Below are positions 10,501 through 21,916 of a DNA stretch of 64,000 nucleotides, piece by piece. The notes below the pieces were generated by a model that was not told the DNA's origin, made no database searches, and saw nothing but the letters and a program-made list of their open reading frames with translations. The DNA is taken from NCBI GenBank assembly GCA_023053545.1, contig JAKZAN010000002.1:4758375-4822374 (forward strand), written 5' to 3'. A program made the position numbers and the translations under genes. How positions within the stretch are numbered: the first letter of the stretch is position 1; every line of letters starts with the position of its first letter. The stretch is from Lepidurus packardi (Eukaryota > Arthropoda > Branchiopoda > Notostraca > Triopsidae).

Positions 10501-13500
10501 ACACTATAGACTACATATTCTTACTCTTGTAAGAATATGTTGTGTTGTTCTGTTAGCAAGGAGGGAATACGAAAAAAAGCTCTTTGACTATCCATGCACA
10601 CTAAAAACATGTATTGCGACGGGGAAAATCAGCTTTTCTGGTTGCCCCTCCATCTTAACATGCTTTCAGCCCATTTTCCTCCCTTTCATTGTCCCCTACC
10701 CTTATTGCTCCGCACAGGGGTTAAGTTTGGGGGTGATACAGTTCTTCACCCCGGGTATGGGTAAGGGATGATGACCAATTAGGCAGCAATAAGAAGCTCT
10801 GCAAGACGGCTCTAATCACACGGTAACTGATTCTTGACACCAAGGACATTCATTCATTCCGTTCATGACACAGTAAAAGAATAAGGGGAAAATTCCGAAA
10901 AGCTTCTAGGATCGAATTTCCCCAGATCGAAAGAAAAACTTAACCCAACCCTAGGAGGAAATAAAACGAAACTAAAAGGGAAGAGCAAAGTCTTGAGGTA
11001 ATCCTAGCCTAATCCTCTTGGTTGAACCGTGTTGGTTGGGGAACGCGAGAGTGATGGCAGTTACCATTCGGGGTGACGTTGTGCCCTCCAGGCTCATTCC
11101 GAGAGGATTTTGCGAGGCTAATCGGCCGTAAGCAACGCCCTTCAGAGTATGAAATTGGGGGTAGTGGGGGGCAAATGAAAAAGCTGTAAAGATAAAGCCT
11201 CTCTTCTTGTATCCCCCCTTCCTCGTCTAAAAGCACTTTTATTCACGTTACAATGCACGTCAAAGGGCAAGCTCAGCACGAGTTTGGACCCTTTGTGCTA
11301 TCCTTTTCTATTACTAAAAAATTGGAGAAAAATAAACTCGGAGAACAGAAGGCTTATTAATTTCTAGCAGCGACAGTGATCTGAACCCGAATTTCGTATT
11401 CTAAAAAATAACAAAAATTGGAACAGCATTGTTGGCAATACTTTTGTTGTTTTGTCTTTTGACTCGTTGGAAAGCATTGATGTGTTCCGTAAGGTCAAAA
11501 TTGTATTGTTGTAAAGTGAATGAAGTCTATGTTCCAGCAGAACTACGCGAACTTGCGTTTATAGATTTTTCGAGATTTTTCTGGCAGACATTAAGTGGAA
11601 GCTGTTGTTGGTCACTGAGAGGAGGAGAGATCGATACTATTGGGTACAAGTACGGGCCATTGTCACTTATCACATTGAGTCGGGGGTAGATGCATAGGGT
11701 TGCATTACTTTTGACAAGGGGTTTTAGCTCATTGCTCTGTTGACGAGTTCGATAGATATACCTCCATTACAATAATCCCTCTTGGGGCAGCCGAAGTAGA
11801 AGAAAAAGGGTTTTCGAGTTCCTTGCTCAACGCCAAGTGGGTGTGAGATCTGCTCCAGCTGTCAGTCAATTCCCTATGATACCCTGCATCCCTTAGTAAC
11901 ACTTGGAACTATGTTGGAATCCCGAAACGCCCTCTAGCGAAATCAAGGAATCAATGCAATACCAGGTTTGCAACAAAGCTGGGCCAGCTGTTGCCCTTCT
12001 TGCTGCCGTTAGATAGAACAAAAGGGAAGAGTATTAAAGAGAAAAGAAAAAAAGCTAAAAGGGACGTGGGTGGGGAACATGTCCAACGCATCTGTGACAC
12101 TTGACTAAAAACGAAAAGTGATTTCATAAGCTTTTATCTTGGCAAGGGCTCTAATATTGCGAGATAGCGGCGTGTCGCCACGTGCCATGAGTGTTGTGTT
12201 GTTTATATCTGATCTACACAGTGGCGTTGGTAGATGTGTATATTTGCATTAGGATGAGAATACGACTGAGAAGTCTTCAACACAGATTCCTAACAATACG
12301 TTTTTAGGAGTGTGTGTTGAAGAGAGCTGAAGAACTTTGAAGAGCAAAAGGTTTCTTGAGGCATCTTGAGGGTACGCCCGAACCATCTGGTTTTGGCACG
12401 TTTTTACCGCTTGGCCGGATGATGATGGACGACGGAAGTCCTCCATTCAAAGGCAAAAGGGCGGCAAAACGAGCAGCCTGCGGCTGACACCGGAACGACT
12501 TCTATACCTCACACACACACTCATTGATTACCATATTTATTAGACCTTTTTCTGCTGCTTACAGCAGAAATATTTATTCTTGTGCCTCCCGTGCTGGACT
12601 TAAGGGCTCATCTTGTTGTTTTTCCGACTCTTCTTTTCTAAACGTAAAAATGAACCAAAAAAAGAGAGATAGATAGAAATATGGGGAGGGAAGGATACAG
12701 CCCAACAAGCTAAATAGACTACAGACTCTAGGGAGTCGTTATCGCCTATGGGCATACGGGGTGTGGTGGTATAGTTGCAGAAATGGAATTTCCTAGCCTG
12801 AGGCCACTGGGGAATAGGGATTTGGCCGGAAGCATAGAGCTGGCGGCTATTTAACCTTTCCCTTGCCTATCCTATCAGTGACAACGCAGTGATTCAGCCA
12901 ATTTCGTTTAATAGATTTGCAGTTACTATTACTTCTAGTACTACTCCTACTCCGTCTATACTATAACTAGTATTGCTATTCGTCATTATTTCTTATTATT
13001 AACTTGTTAATATTTCTTATTTAAAAAGTATTCATACTTATTTCAGTATCTTTGGTTATATTACTATGGTAATATTACTATTAATAGTAATATTACTATT
13101 AAACTATAATACTATATTACTATATAATATCACTAGTATATTACTATTAATATTACCTTGGTTATATTACTATAGTAATATAACCGAAGTAAAAGGAATA
13201 GTAATTGTGGTATTAGTAGTTGTAGAATAAATATACAGATTGATAGTATTGTAAATTAATTTGAAGGATTTGGAATGAACATTTAAATGACAATCTTTCT
13301 TCACAGGACATCCCAGGTTTTTCAACCAGTTATCGAACGGTTTGGATATTGTGTCCATGGCTGGAGAGTGGTTGACAGCTACCGCCAATACCAACATGTT
13401 CACTTATGAAATCGCACCCGTATTTATCCTTATGGAGCATGTTACTCTGAAAAAAATGCGAGAAATCATTGGCTTTAAAGGCGGAGATAGTATTTTGGCT

Positions 13501-15303
13501 CCAGGTAGTTTCTCCTTTTTTATTGATTTATTTTGTGAGGTAACTGTTTGTTTTTCTTCCGGATAATTAACCGAGTTTAGGTGGGACGATATCCAATTTG
13601 TACAGCTTGTTAGCTGCGCGCTACAAAAAATATCCCCAGATCAAGTCAGAAGGCTTGAAAGCTTTACCGGGCCAGCTGGTCATGTTCACCTCCGAACACG
13701 TAAGTTTCTTTGACTCATTATAATCCTCCTCTTTATAAAGTAAATGTAACTAAAAATTGCTCCACATTCTTTGCGCCAAACAATGAATACTCTTTCAAAC
13801 ACGAATACTTTCAGTGAATCCTCTTTCTGTTAGAACAACCATTTCAAACTCTTTTAAACCTTATGAACTCTCTGAAATAATGCAAAACTTTGCTCACATT
13901 CTTACTAAACGTTTTTAGACTGTATCAGCTTCCGTTAGACACTTCTAGAACTATCTAGAGCAGTTAAAATGGACCACTCTTGTGGTTTAGACGAATATTA
14001 ACCGTGTATTATGGGTCTTGTAGAGTCATTTTTCGATGATGAGTGCTGCTGCCGTATCGGGTTTGGGTACCAACGCTTGTATTGAGGTTCCTTGTGACGC
14101 CAAAGGCAAGATGCTTCCTGCCGAACTAGAACGTTTGGTTCTCAAAGCTAAATCCGAAGGCAAAGTACCCTTCTTTGTCAACGCCACAGCGGGGACCACC
14201 GTTTTTGGCGCCTTTGACCCTTTGAATGCTATTGCGGACATTGCTGAGAAATACGGACTCTGGATGCACGTAGATGTAAGTGTTTCTGGAGGTAGTCACC
14301 CACAAGAAGGGGAGAGAATGACACATGTTTTGATTAACAGGCAGCCTGGGGCGGTGGTTTCCTTGTATCTTCCAAGCTTCGACACCCACGTTTCGATGGA
14401 GTAGAACGGTAATGCCATTCATCTTTTATTCATCTCTATTTGTATTAACATTGATTTGCTTGGTCAATTCCCGGTTCATTAGCGCCGATTCTGTCACTTG
14501 GAACCCTCATAAACTCCTCAATATCGTCCTTCAATGTTCCACCGTTCACTTCAAGGAACCGGTACGCATTTTGAAAAGTTTGAAGGTCGAACCGCAAGCC
14601 TCCAAGGTTAAACCTCAATTTCCTTTACAGCTCTTTCAGTGCAACCAAATGTGCGCGGATTACTTATTCCAGCAAGACAAGCATTACGATGTCACGTACG
14701 ATACCGGTGACAAAGTTATCCAATGTGGTCGTCATAACGACATCTTCAAGTTCTGGCTAGCTTGGCGAGCTAAAGTAGGAACTACTTCTTTCAAAGTTCA
14801 TAGTTTCCTATTGTTAGGTTGCTAATTTGTATTCCTAATCCGCATGTAGAGTACTGAAGGATTTGGAAAGCAAATGGACCGTTTCATGGATTTAACCATG
14901 TATTTGACCCAGAAGTTGCGAGAACAACCTGACAAATTCCAGATGATTGTCCCTGAACCTGAGTGTACCAACACGTGCTTCTGGTACATTCCAAAACGAC
15001 TACGGGACATGCCACCTGGCTCTGAACGTGACACACAACTTGGACAGGTACTATTATTTGTTTTTATTGTTTCCATTTCAGTGTTTTGTTTATGTTCAAT
15101 GGTTTCTATAATTCATTGCCATTTCGTAGATTACGCCTATCTTGAAAGGACGTATGATGCAATCGGGCACCCTTATGATCTCATATCAACCCCAGGGATC
15201 CATACCCAATTTCTTTCGCAACATTATATCCAATCAAGCCGTTACTGAAGCTGATCTTGATTTCCTGGTAGCAGAATTGGATCGCCTGGGCCAAGATCTG
15301 TAA
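4548..15303 (+). CDS. Gad1: Glutamate decarboxylase, ten coding exons
   Basis: PLP-dependent decarboxylase making GABA from glutamate, cytosolic in GABAergic neurons. Coding exons: 4548-4632, 8581-8832, 13307-13504, 13581-13699, 14024-14275, 14341-14408, 14483-14561, 14631-14774, 14850-15047, 15130-15303. All junctions are GT-AG with matching phases and sum to 1569 nt (522 residues, against about 510 for Drosophila Gad1). Seen: [11 protein letters not shown] and [13 protein letters not shown] near the substrate pocket, [24 protein letters not shown] at about 300-308, and the PLP lysine in NPHK (K335). The C-terminus ends in ELDRLGQDL. The first exon was chosen because its ATG frame ends in phase 1 and joins the exon at 8581, matching the N-terminal TAYDLMP region of insect Gad1. 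Residues around [10 protein letters not shown] favour GAD over cysteine sulfinate decarboxylase. Introns 1 and 2 (about 3.9 and 4.5 kb) are repeat-rich; the others are short. No lesion is visible. Confidence 0.92.
4800..5690. repeat. Degenerate tandem repeat, about 210-250 bp, in GAD intron 1
   Basis: A GTTTC...AATTCTGATT...CAACAATGAATTT block recurs at about 4907, 5116, 5324 and 5574 (spacing 209, 208, 250), separated by AT-rich TTCGAATTTTT sequence. A short tandem of GAGTGGTTAAGTAA lies at 5513-5548. Confidence 0.6.
5691..7540. other. GAD intron 1, no exon seen
   Basis: Contains G-rich stretches near 5725-5780, a (GA)n microsatellite at 6439-6458 and an 11-G run at 7327-7337. No open frame with recognisable content. 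Confidence 0.5.
6439..6458. repeat. GA microsatellite
   Basis: About ten uninterrupted GA dinucleotides inside GAD intron 1. Confidence 0.9.
7541..8110. repeat. Degenerate ATCATTGATCTTTACTTGC minisatellite
   Basis: A 30-45 bp module built on AATCATTGATC followed by TTACTTGCAAAA recurs about fifteen times with substitutions and length changes, inside GAD intron 1. Confidence 0.75.
9060..10115. repeat. 170-bp tandem repeat in GAD intron 2
   Basis: The landmark GAAAACGTTCGAAATTTTGA starts copies at 9331, 9501, about 9666, 9835 and 10005 (spacing 165-170 bp). A more diverged longer copy precedes them from about 9060. Each unit also carries CAACAGTGAATTTGCTTG and GTAGTCTAGACTG. Copies 1 and 4 share one sequence variant, and copies 2 and 3 share another. 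Confidence 0.85.
10116..13052. other. GAD intron 2, no exon seen
   Basis: Unique sequence with short open frames lacking recognisable content, and a short CA repeat near 12510. No RNA gene recognised. Confidence 0.5.
13053..13195. repeat. AT-rich palindromic TAATATTACTAT block
   Basis: Alternating TAATATTACTAT and ATAGTAATATTA runs are self-complementary and could fold into a long hairpin. It ends about 110 bp before GAD exon 3. Confidence 0.7.
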
Positions 15304-17379
15304 ATACTAGTCAAGAAACACCCATAGTAATCTCATTTTTGCTTCGCTGAATTGGAAATGACGCTTAATGGTTAATAGTTGGAGTTTCGGTACAGAAAGT
15401 AGCTTTGGGAAGGATTTTAGTTAAGTTATTTATAATTGAAATTAGTCCGGTGATATAGTATCGAGTCTTGGGCGAAAGCTTCGATATTGAAAGAAAAATA
15501 GCGTGATATTTGATGCTGTTCAAAAAATCTCCCCAGCTAAGGAAAAGAAAGAAGACAGTTGCACTTTTAGTTAATCTGCACTAAACTATTTATTGCCTGT
15601 TATAAAACGCCAAGAAAAAAGTTTTAACTTAACACTAGTTGTTTTTGTTAAGAGTTTTAAGGTTAAAAGAAACAATTGTATTATGTGATCATTGTAAACG
15701 TTTTTTGTTTTTTTCTCTCGACGCACGCCATTAGTGACCTGCGTGGGGGCAACGGGGCAGTACTCTTTTTTCATTGTTGTCCAAATTTTTAACTGGATTG
15801 CACGTTGCATGTTCATTGTTGGCACGGATTAGCACACTGCACAAACAGCACTCACGAACTGCACTTATTTGCACCATCAGTCACCTTTTCTCACGTACTA
15901 CTTGAAAACTGCACTCGACTGCACTCAAAACTTGCACTCAACACTGCACTTGCACGTTCTAGCACTTTCGATGTCAAACAACTGCACCATTGCTGTTAGT
16001 ACTCACTTACCATACTGAAGAATTTCATTGTTGGCCGAAACCTTGTTCCTGCTGTTAGTTTCCAGTTTCTAGGCTCGTTTTTCCATGCCACCGCGCGGGT
16101 TTGCTTACAACGCTCGGTATCCAACAGTAATTTTAGTTCATCTTATCCTTTCGCATCCTTCAAACTGTTTAGTCATATTGCATTCCTTCTTCGCGAAGGG
16201 GAGTGGTTGCCTATGAGCTGACTTGTGGGAAAAGACGGAAGCTCTAACCAGAATACTTACATATCATCCACCATATCAAGCTAACTTGAGTTTAGACGTA
16301 ATAAGATTACACCATGTGCTCAATGTCGTGTGTAAAAAATAGCTCTATAAACCCCCATTTGTTTGTGGTTTTTGTGGGGAATTTTACCTCGTTTTTATCT
16401 CATGTAATAACAAAATCCTGGAGTCTTCCATGAAGGATTCCGTTGGCGGTTCCTCAACCTTCGATCCGCTAAATTTTTTTGGTGGAATCGAACGTCTTTT
16501 TGAGTTCTGCGCCGACGAGAATCTCTTCGATTGTACCCAAGAAAGTATTATATTTAGTCAAAAGCGTCGATCTGTACTCTACAGCGTCGATCTGTACTCT
16601 ACTTGTTTTTCATAGGGAACAAAAAGGTTTCCGCATCAAATATGTTTTAATTTTATTTATTTTGCCTGGCGCTTCTGGCCAATTGCACTGGGGACGAAAC
16701 CCTCTTCTTCGTCTTCCGCATTTGCCATTTTCTTTTCGTGTGTGCAAGCAATAAGTAATAAGACTGCAGAAACTACTTGGAACAAAAATGGGAAGTTTTT
16801 AGGTTTTAATGGGTGTTTGTTCCAAACTCAACAACCTTATCGTGTTTCATTTACCCTGGGAAATTAAATTGTCTGTATTTGCGTGTGACACCTGCACGTT
16901 TGACAAGTCATAACAAATGTAGTAGTTCCATGTTTTCCCGATCAGTAGTACGTTTACAGTCCGAACATTACAAGAAACTAATACCCTTGAAAACAGCTGT
17001 TTACTCTTCCTCTGCGCAAGTTACTTTGCAAGTTATTTTTTTTGGTAAGAGAACGTTTTCCTTACTAATGTAAAACTACATAAACATTTTCCCCTTAACC
17101 TTGTTCTGGAAATGTACTGTACACAGGCTCTTCCACTTGAAGATTCCACTTGAAGAACCCACGAGTCAAGAAATATCGGCAGTATTTTTTAAAAAACCCA
17201 ACATAAGGGAATAGAATGCGATATAAATGATTTTTTTGTTGAGCAACGTAAAAAGGCTAAGCAGTTACAACACTTAACATTTGGTTTTCTTTTCCAGCGT
17301 GATGACATGTGACCTGTAACAATTTCATAAACACCAACTTCCTATAAACCTTCCACATTTGAGGGGGAAGGGGATTTGT
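15304..17379. other. Convergent intergenic region between GAD and the ACBD5-like gene
   Basis: Both genes point into this stretch, so it should hold both 3' UTRs. It includes a TGCAC-rich patch at about 15820-15990 and a 20-bp exact tandem duplication at 16563-16602. TTTATT near 16650 could serve as a minus-strand AATAAA. No third gene recognised. Confidence 0.5.
16563..16602. repeat. 20-bp exact tandem duplication
   Basis: AGCGTCGATCTGTACTCTAC occurs twice back to back. Confidence 0.95.
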
Positions 17380-19416
17380 TTATTGTTTGATTTTGCGCCG
17401 TAACGAGCTAATGACGAGATGGGCCACAAAAGGCCACAATGCGAGTACCAAGGCTGTGCGTGGGGAAAGTTCAGGGAATGGCCACCAGGCTGACGGTTGC
17501 GTTTTTAACTTGAACTAAAAAAAACGCAACAATTTTAATAAAATAGCTTCATACTTTAAATAAAATAATCTTCATACTACAGCCAAGAATAATCTAGAAA
17601 ATCTCCAATAAATCTAGGAGTACTTATAATAAAATGGAACTAAATTTAAGACTCCCGGATACCTTAGCTTATTGATGAAAAAGAGTCACAGATGGCACCG
17701 ATATTTGCTATTGTTTTCACAGATGGCACTTGTTTATGATATTTGATACTTGCTTATGATATTTGTTATGATATGGCACATGTTTATGATGTTTGTTATT
17801 GTTTTGCCAACAAAGTTAAAAACCCCCGGTTCAAAGTGACACTAACGTGTCATATTGGTGCAAAACGTTCCCCGCAAAAGAATGACAAGACTGTTGTCAC
17901 TCGAATTGTAAATAATGGTTATGGAAATGAATTATGGAAAATCACAGAAATGAATTAGGTTAGGTTCACAATTCTCTTCAACTTTCATTGACGAGAACGT
18001 TAAAACTTGTCGTTTCTTTCCCTCCATTGGCTGAAAAAAAAATCCTTTTTCGAAAGTGACACATTGGTGTCAGTTTTAACAGCGGGATTAGTATACACTC
18101 CATAAGAAAGTTGATAAAATTATGAACATCAATTTAATACAAAAATAAAGTCAAATAATTGAACTAAAAAAATGAATAAAAGGTACTAAATGAGGTTTAC
18201 TTCAACTTTGGCACGGTTTTCCATGACCATGACGCGTCTTTGCATGTCACCGACGTCTTTTTGTAGTCTTTGAACAGCCGCCGCGAGGTGTGAGGCAGTT
18301 TCAACCTTTGGGGAAGCGTTTGTGGAAGCTGTGTGACACAGATTTGCCTTTTTGTTAATACACAACTTCGCTCTCAAGTCATAAGGAAATGTTTTACTTG
18401 TGAAAGTCGGGGCGCTGGAGTAGTTATGTTCGATGATATGATGTGCTATCTCTGAGACCACTAGTTGCTCTGGGTCAGCGTATTCGCCATCGCTTTCAGT
18501 GTCGCTGTAAAACTTTTCAGAGCCAGTTACTGAAGTTGTGCTGCCATAGATTGAACGCGAGATGAGTTCATCCTTTTCGTGATCCATTTCAGTTTCTTCC
18601 ACTTCGACCTCTGGCAGTTGTGCTAACTCTTGGCTGCCAGAACTGTAACCGCTTTCGTTGTCCTGTCCAGATTCGTCTTTCTCTTCAACTTCTCTCCGTA
18701 ACAAGGCAGACAGTTTGGCATGTCCTTCTGGGTATATGGCTTCGTAAAAAGGACCCAAAACGTGGATGAAATTAGCCATATCATCTGTGTAAGGCATCGT
18801 TTCTGCAATCTAAGTAATTTAAAAAAAAAAAAATTAAAAGTATGCAATTTTTTAAAGATTGTTCTTAGGTTTTCGGACAGCTTCTGTACCCAATTTCTGT
18901 ACCTCTTTTAGTTCTTCTACGTAGTTGGTCATAGCTTCTTCGGCAGGCATATCGGCTAGCTTTTTCCATGCATCCCATTTGGCTTTTTTGACGACTTCCC
19001 AAAATCCGGGTTTGGGTGAACTACACGGTCCTAGTGTAGCTTGTTTAAAAAAGCCATAGAATTTCAACATCAGTTCATTTGAAGGCTGGAAAGTTCCTGG
19101 AATGACAAACAACAGATAGTAAACAAAAAACAATGATTCAAAGGAATGACGGTGATTAAAATAATGACGACTTCCAAGTTTGAAACGTTTAGGGTTGGGA
19201 TAGGATTGAGGTTAACGGAGGTTCTGCCGACCTACATTGTTTTCTGTTGGCTTTCTCCTTGAGAACTTGGGCCCCTTCCGTTAGGTGCAAATGAAAAAAG
19301 AAACGCAATAGATGCAGAGAAAGTTGAAGTAAAACTAAAAGATTGTTACCGTTTGCAGGCATCGACTGAATTAACCGCACAGCTGCATGAAATTGTTCTT
19401 CTATCGTAGCAGCCAT
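17380..19416 (-). CDS. Acyl-CoA-binding domain protein, ACBD5/ACBD4-like, tail-anchored
   Basis: Minus-strand exons 19416-19350, 19096-18903, 18809-18201 and 17514-17380 join in phases 1, 0, 0 into 334 residues. Residues about 6-90 form an acyl-CoA-binding domain (FYGFFKQATLGPC, KWDAWKKLADM, EEAMTNYVEEL). An acidic linker and a coiled coil near 265-290 follow. The last exon encodes WWPF and ELSP motifs, a hydrophobic membrane segment and a basic tail, as in vertebrate ACBD5. In that family the protein sits in the peroxisomal membrane, binds very-long-chain acyl-CoA and tethers to ER VAP proteins. EYADPEQ (196-202) after an acidic stretch resembles the FFAT-like VAP-binding motif; this is inference. 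Reading straight through the donor at 18200 gives an apparent stop at 18186; the phase-0 acceptor at 17515-17516 restores the family tail. Confidence 0.85.
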
Positions 19417-20031
19417 AATTCCTATGATTACGCGTAATTTACACTCGGTTTGTCCCACTAGTTGGTAAGTTTTCAACGCTGAATGGAATGGAATGTCGTA
19501 TCAAGTATATAGGACTTTGTAACCTGTTCGCCGTCAATCGATACTTGAGAAAACGATAACTTTGTTTCGATTTTTCAAGTGCCTATAGACTGCTTTAAGC
19601 CACGCCTCCAGAAAGAAAGTAGGGCGAGTAGGCATTCATGGATGAAGCGTGAAACGCGAACTGACCGGCAGAGGGAAAATAATAGAAAATTCGGTATACG
19701 ATCTCCTATTGTATTTTGACGTTTAGATCATCGTGGTTTGCTTAAAACACCAACGTGAATCTAGTGTGTTACCGACACTCCAAACTCCTTACAATCCCCA
19801 CTTGGCAGCCAATTGTTTTAATTGCACAATGCTGCAAGTCGCCGATACATCTATGCATAGTCATCGGCAGTCAGGTACTGTACTGTACATTCTTACCAAG
19901 GAGCGTCAAGTACCGGATGCGACACTAAATTGGAAACTAAGAAGCCAGTTTGAGCCAGTTCGATACTAGCGTCGTCGCTGTTTAGGCCCAGAACTAAACT
20001 TTGTTATGGTCTGGATGTTAAAAACAGGTAT
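19417..20031. other. Upstream flank of the ACBD5-like gene
   Basis: Probable promoter and 5' UTR of the minus-strand gene. No TATA box or second gene identified. Confidence 0.4.
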
Positions 20032-20700
20032 ACAGTGTAAGTATAACGTTTCACACAATCAAGTTAGCATTTATATCACTTAAACTCATTGATAGTTACG
20101 TTCAGCATGTAGCAGGATTATTCAATTCGTTTAAAGGCCAATTTGCATGAGCAATTATGAAAACGTCTTAGAATAAGTTCTCTATTTTACATTCAGATTC
20201 AAAATTGCGAACAAATTTGCTCTGATTCTAGAAGATTCAAGACTTCAAGATTGATGATTCCAAGGCTGATTTTCATGAAACCTATGTCGGAAAGCCTATA
20301 AAAACCAGGTTTTTGTGAGAGTTTTTGTCGATTTCGAACGTTTTTGAAGATTCTGAACTAAGGTGTCAGTGAAGTTGAAGATTTTTTCTAAGACGTTAAG
20401 ACATGCAAATGAGTCTTCAAACACATCTTTTTATTGCAATAATTAATAAAAAAAATTAAATGTAAAATGACAAGATCACTATTCAAATCAATGGATTATC
20501 TGGACCCGATTTTCTCTGATTTCTAAAACTACACACAAAGAATACACAACCAGGATAAGACTCACAAGTCAGGTCATCTATAAGAATATTTAACGTCAAA
20601 CAAAATATTTAACTTAACAAAGGGGCAGTTCGAAAATGCTTGTGCTGAATATGGTGTAAAGAATTGTTACGTTGGTTGATTTTTGTGTGAAAACTGGGCT
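20032..20700. repeat. Left edge of the duplicated cluster
   Basis: Matches 44186-44873 with a few percent mismatch, rising to near identity from about 20560, and matches 62636-63060 with a deletion. In the rightmost copy this sequence abuts the 3' end of a helical-protein gene, so it looks like an old 3' flank whose gene body was lost here. Confidence 0.75.
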
Positions 20701-20702
20701 AA

Positions 20703-21475
20703 GGCCACGGTGTAGTGTAACTCCTTATGGCGCTATAGCATGGCAAACTTAAGTTACACCTTTCTCAGTCCCTTTGCAATATAATCAAATTGTATTGTGA
20801 CAGTAATGTATGGTATTTCTTTTTCAATTTAACTGGGTTGCTAGTTTTTAATATTTGGCTTCCATAAATTTTTTACGTAGAAGAACATGTTAAAATATTG
20901 ATATAGAAAAAAAAACCGAACCCAGATTTTTCGAGTTTATTATTATGATATTTTTAAAGAAAGAATTTTTCAATTATCTCTTACTGTTTACTTGGAAAGG
21001 TGTACTAAAGTTTATGAAATTCGGATGAGAAATTGTGCTGCCACTCAGAAAATAACGACCAGGCAGGAAACTGCATAGCTTGTGCAGAACTCAAGAATGA
21101 GGATGAAAAGGAGATACCGTAAAAGTAGGGGGAAGGATATGACAAGTCACTAATTGGGTTTGCTCGAGCCTAAAGTAACCCAAGGGCACAAATACCTTAT
21201 GGCATTTTACCCTTTTCTTTTTGTCTCCGAATGGCTTTTCTCGAACATTTTCCCCCTGTTAGCAAAGAGGGGAAAGAGGTCAAGAAAGCGAACCAAGTTG
21301 GGTCTAGAAAAGGTGAAAAGATTTCCGGCTTGGTTACGAAAGCTAAGACTATAAGTATAGCTGCAGTTAGCTGCTTGGCGTGTAAATTTGGAAAATTTAC
21401 AGTACAAATACATACATTTATTAAAGAAACTTACCTTACGTGTTGGTTTGTAATAAGGAAAACTAGCTTTACTTA
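20703..21475. other. Non-coding left end of the transposon
   Basis: Subterminal DNA between the left inverted repeat and the internal direct repeat. Short overlapping frames near 21154-21476 on both strands show no recognisable content. Confidence 0.5.
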
Positions 21476-21703
21476 GGCATCAGTTCTAATTTTGTCATCA
21501 CCGGATGCAAGTAACTCTTAGCTCAATAGTGTAGTTAAAAGATACCATTTCACGGTGGCATTTTATATTTGACATCTCACGAGAGGCTCAAACTATCCTT
21601 TACTCTCAGGCATTAGTTAGTATTGTCATCACCGGATGCAAAAAACTCTTGGCTCAATGGTATATTTAAAAGATACCATTTCACGGTGGCATTTTATATT
21701 TGA
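21476..21703. repeat. Direct repeat pair inside the transposon
   Basis: About 100 bp beginning GGCATYAGTT and including TCATCACCGGATGCAA and GATACCATTTCACGGTGGCA occur at 21476-21583 and 21609-21703, offset about 131 bp. These may be subterminal transposase-binding or 3' regulatory repeats. Confidence 0.8.
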
Positions 21704-21916
21704 TAGCAACCTCTCGGATGTTTTTCATTGGTGAACTCAATGATTTCATGAAGGAAATCATCTCACGAGAGGCTTTGACGTGCATTTCATATAAGCTTTC
21801 AATAAGTTGACCTCACGGTACATTTATAATTTTAATCCATGTGCATGTTTGACCAACATAATATGTGCATCAGATCACTGATCAAGTGGTCTCTTTGCGG
21901 CCTTTTTACCGTTTGT

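Noticed and set aside
4548..15303. Cysteine sulfinate decarboxylase instead of GAD
   Set aside because: The C-terminus resembles both, but [20 protein letters not shown] and the NPHK neighbourhood follow insect Gad1.
15820..15990. TGCAC-rich patch as a regulatory array
   Set aside because: Irregular spacing and 3' location; no support beyond composition.
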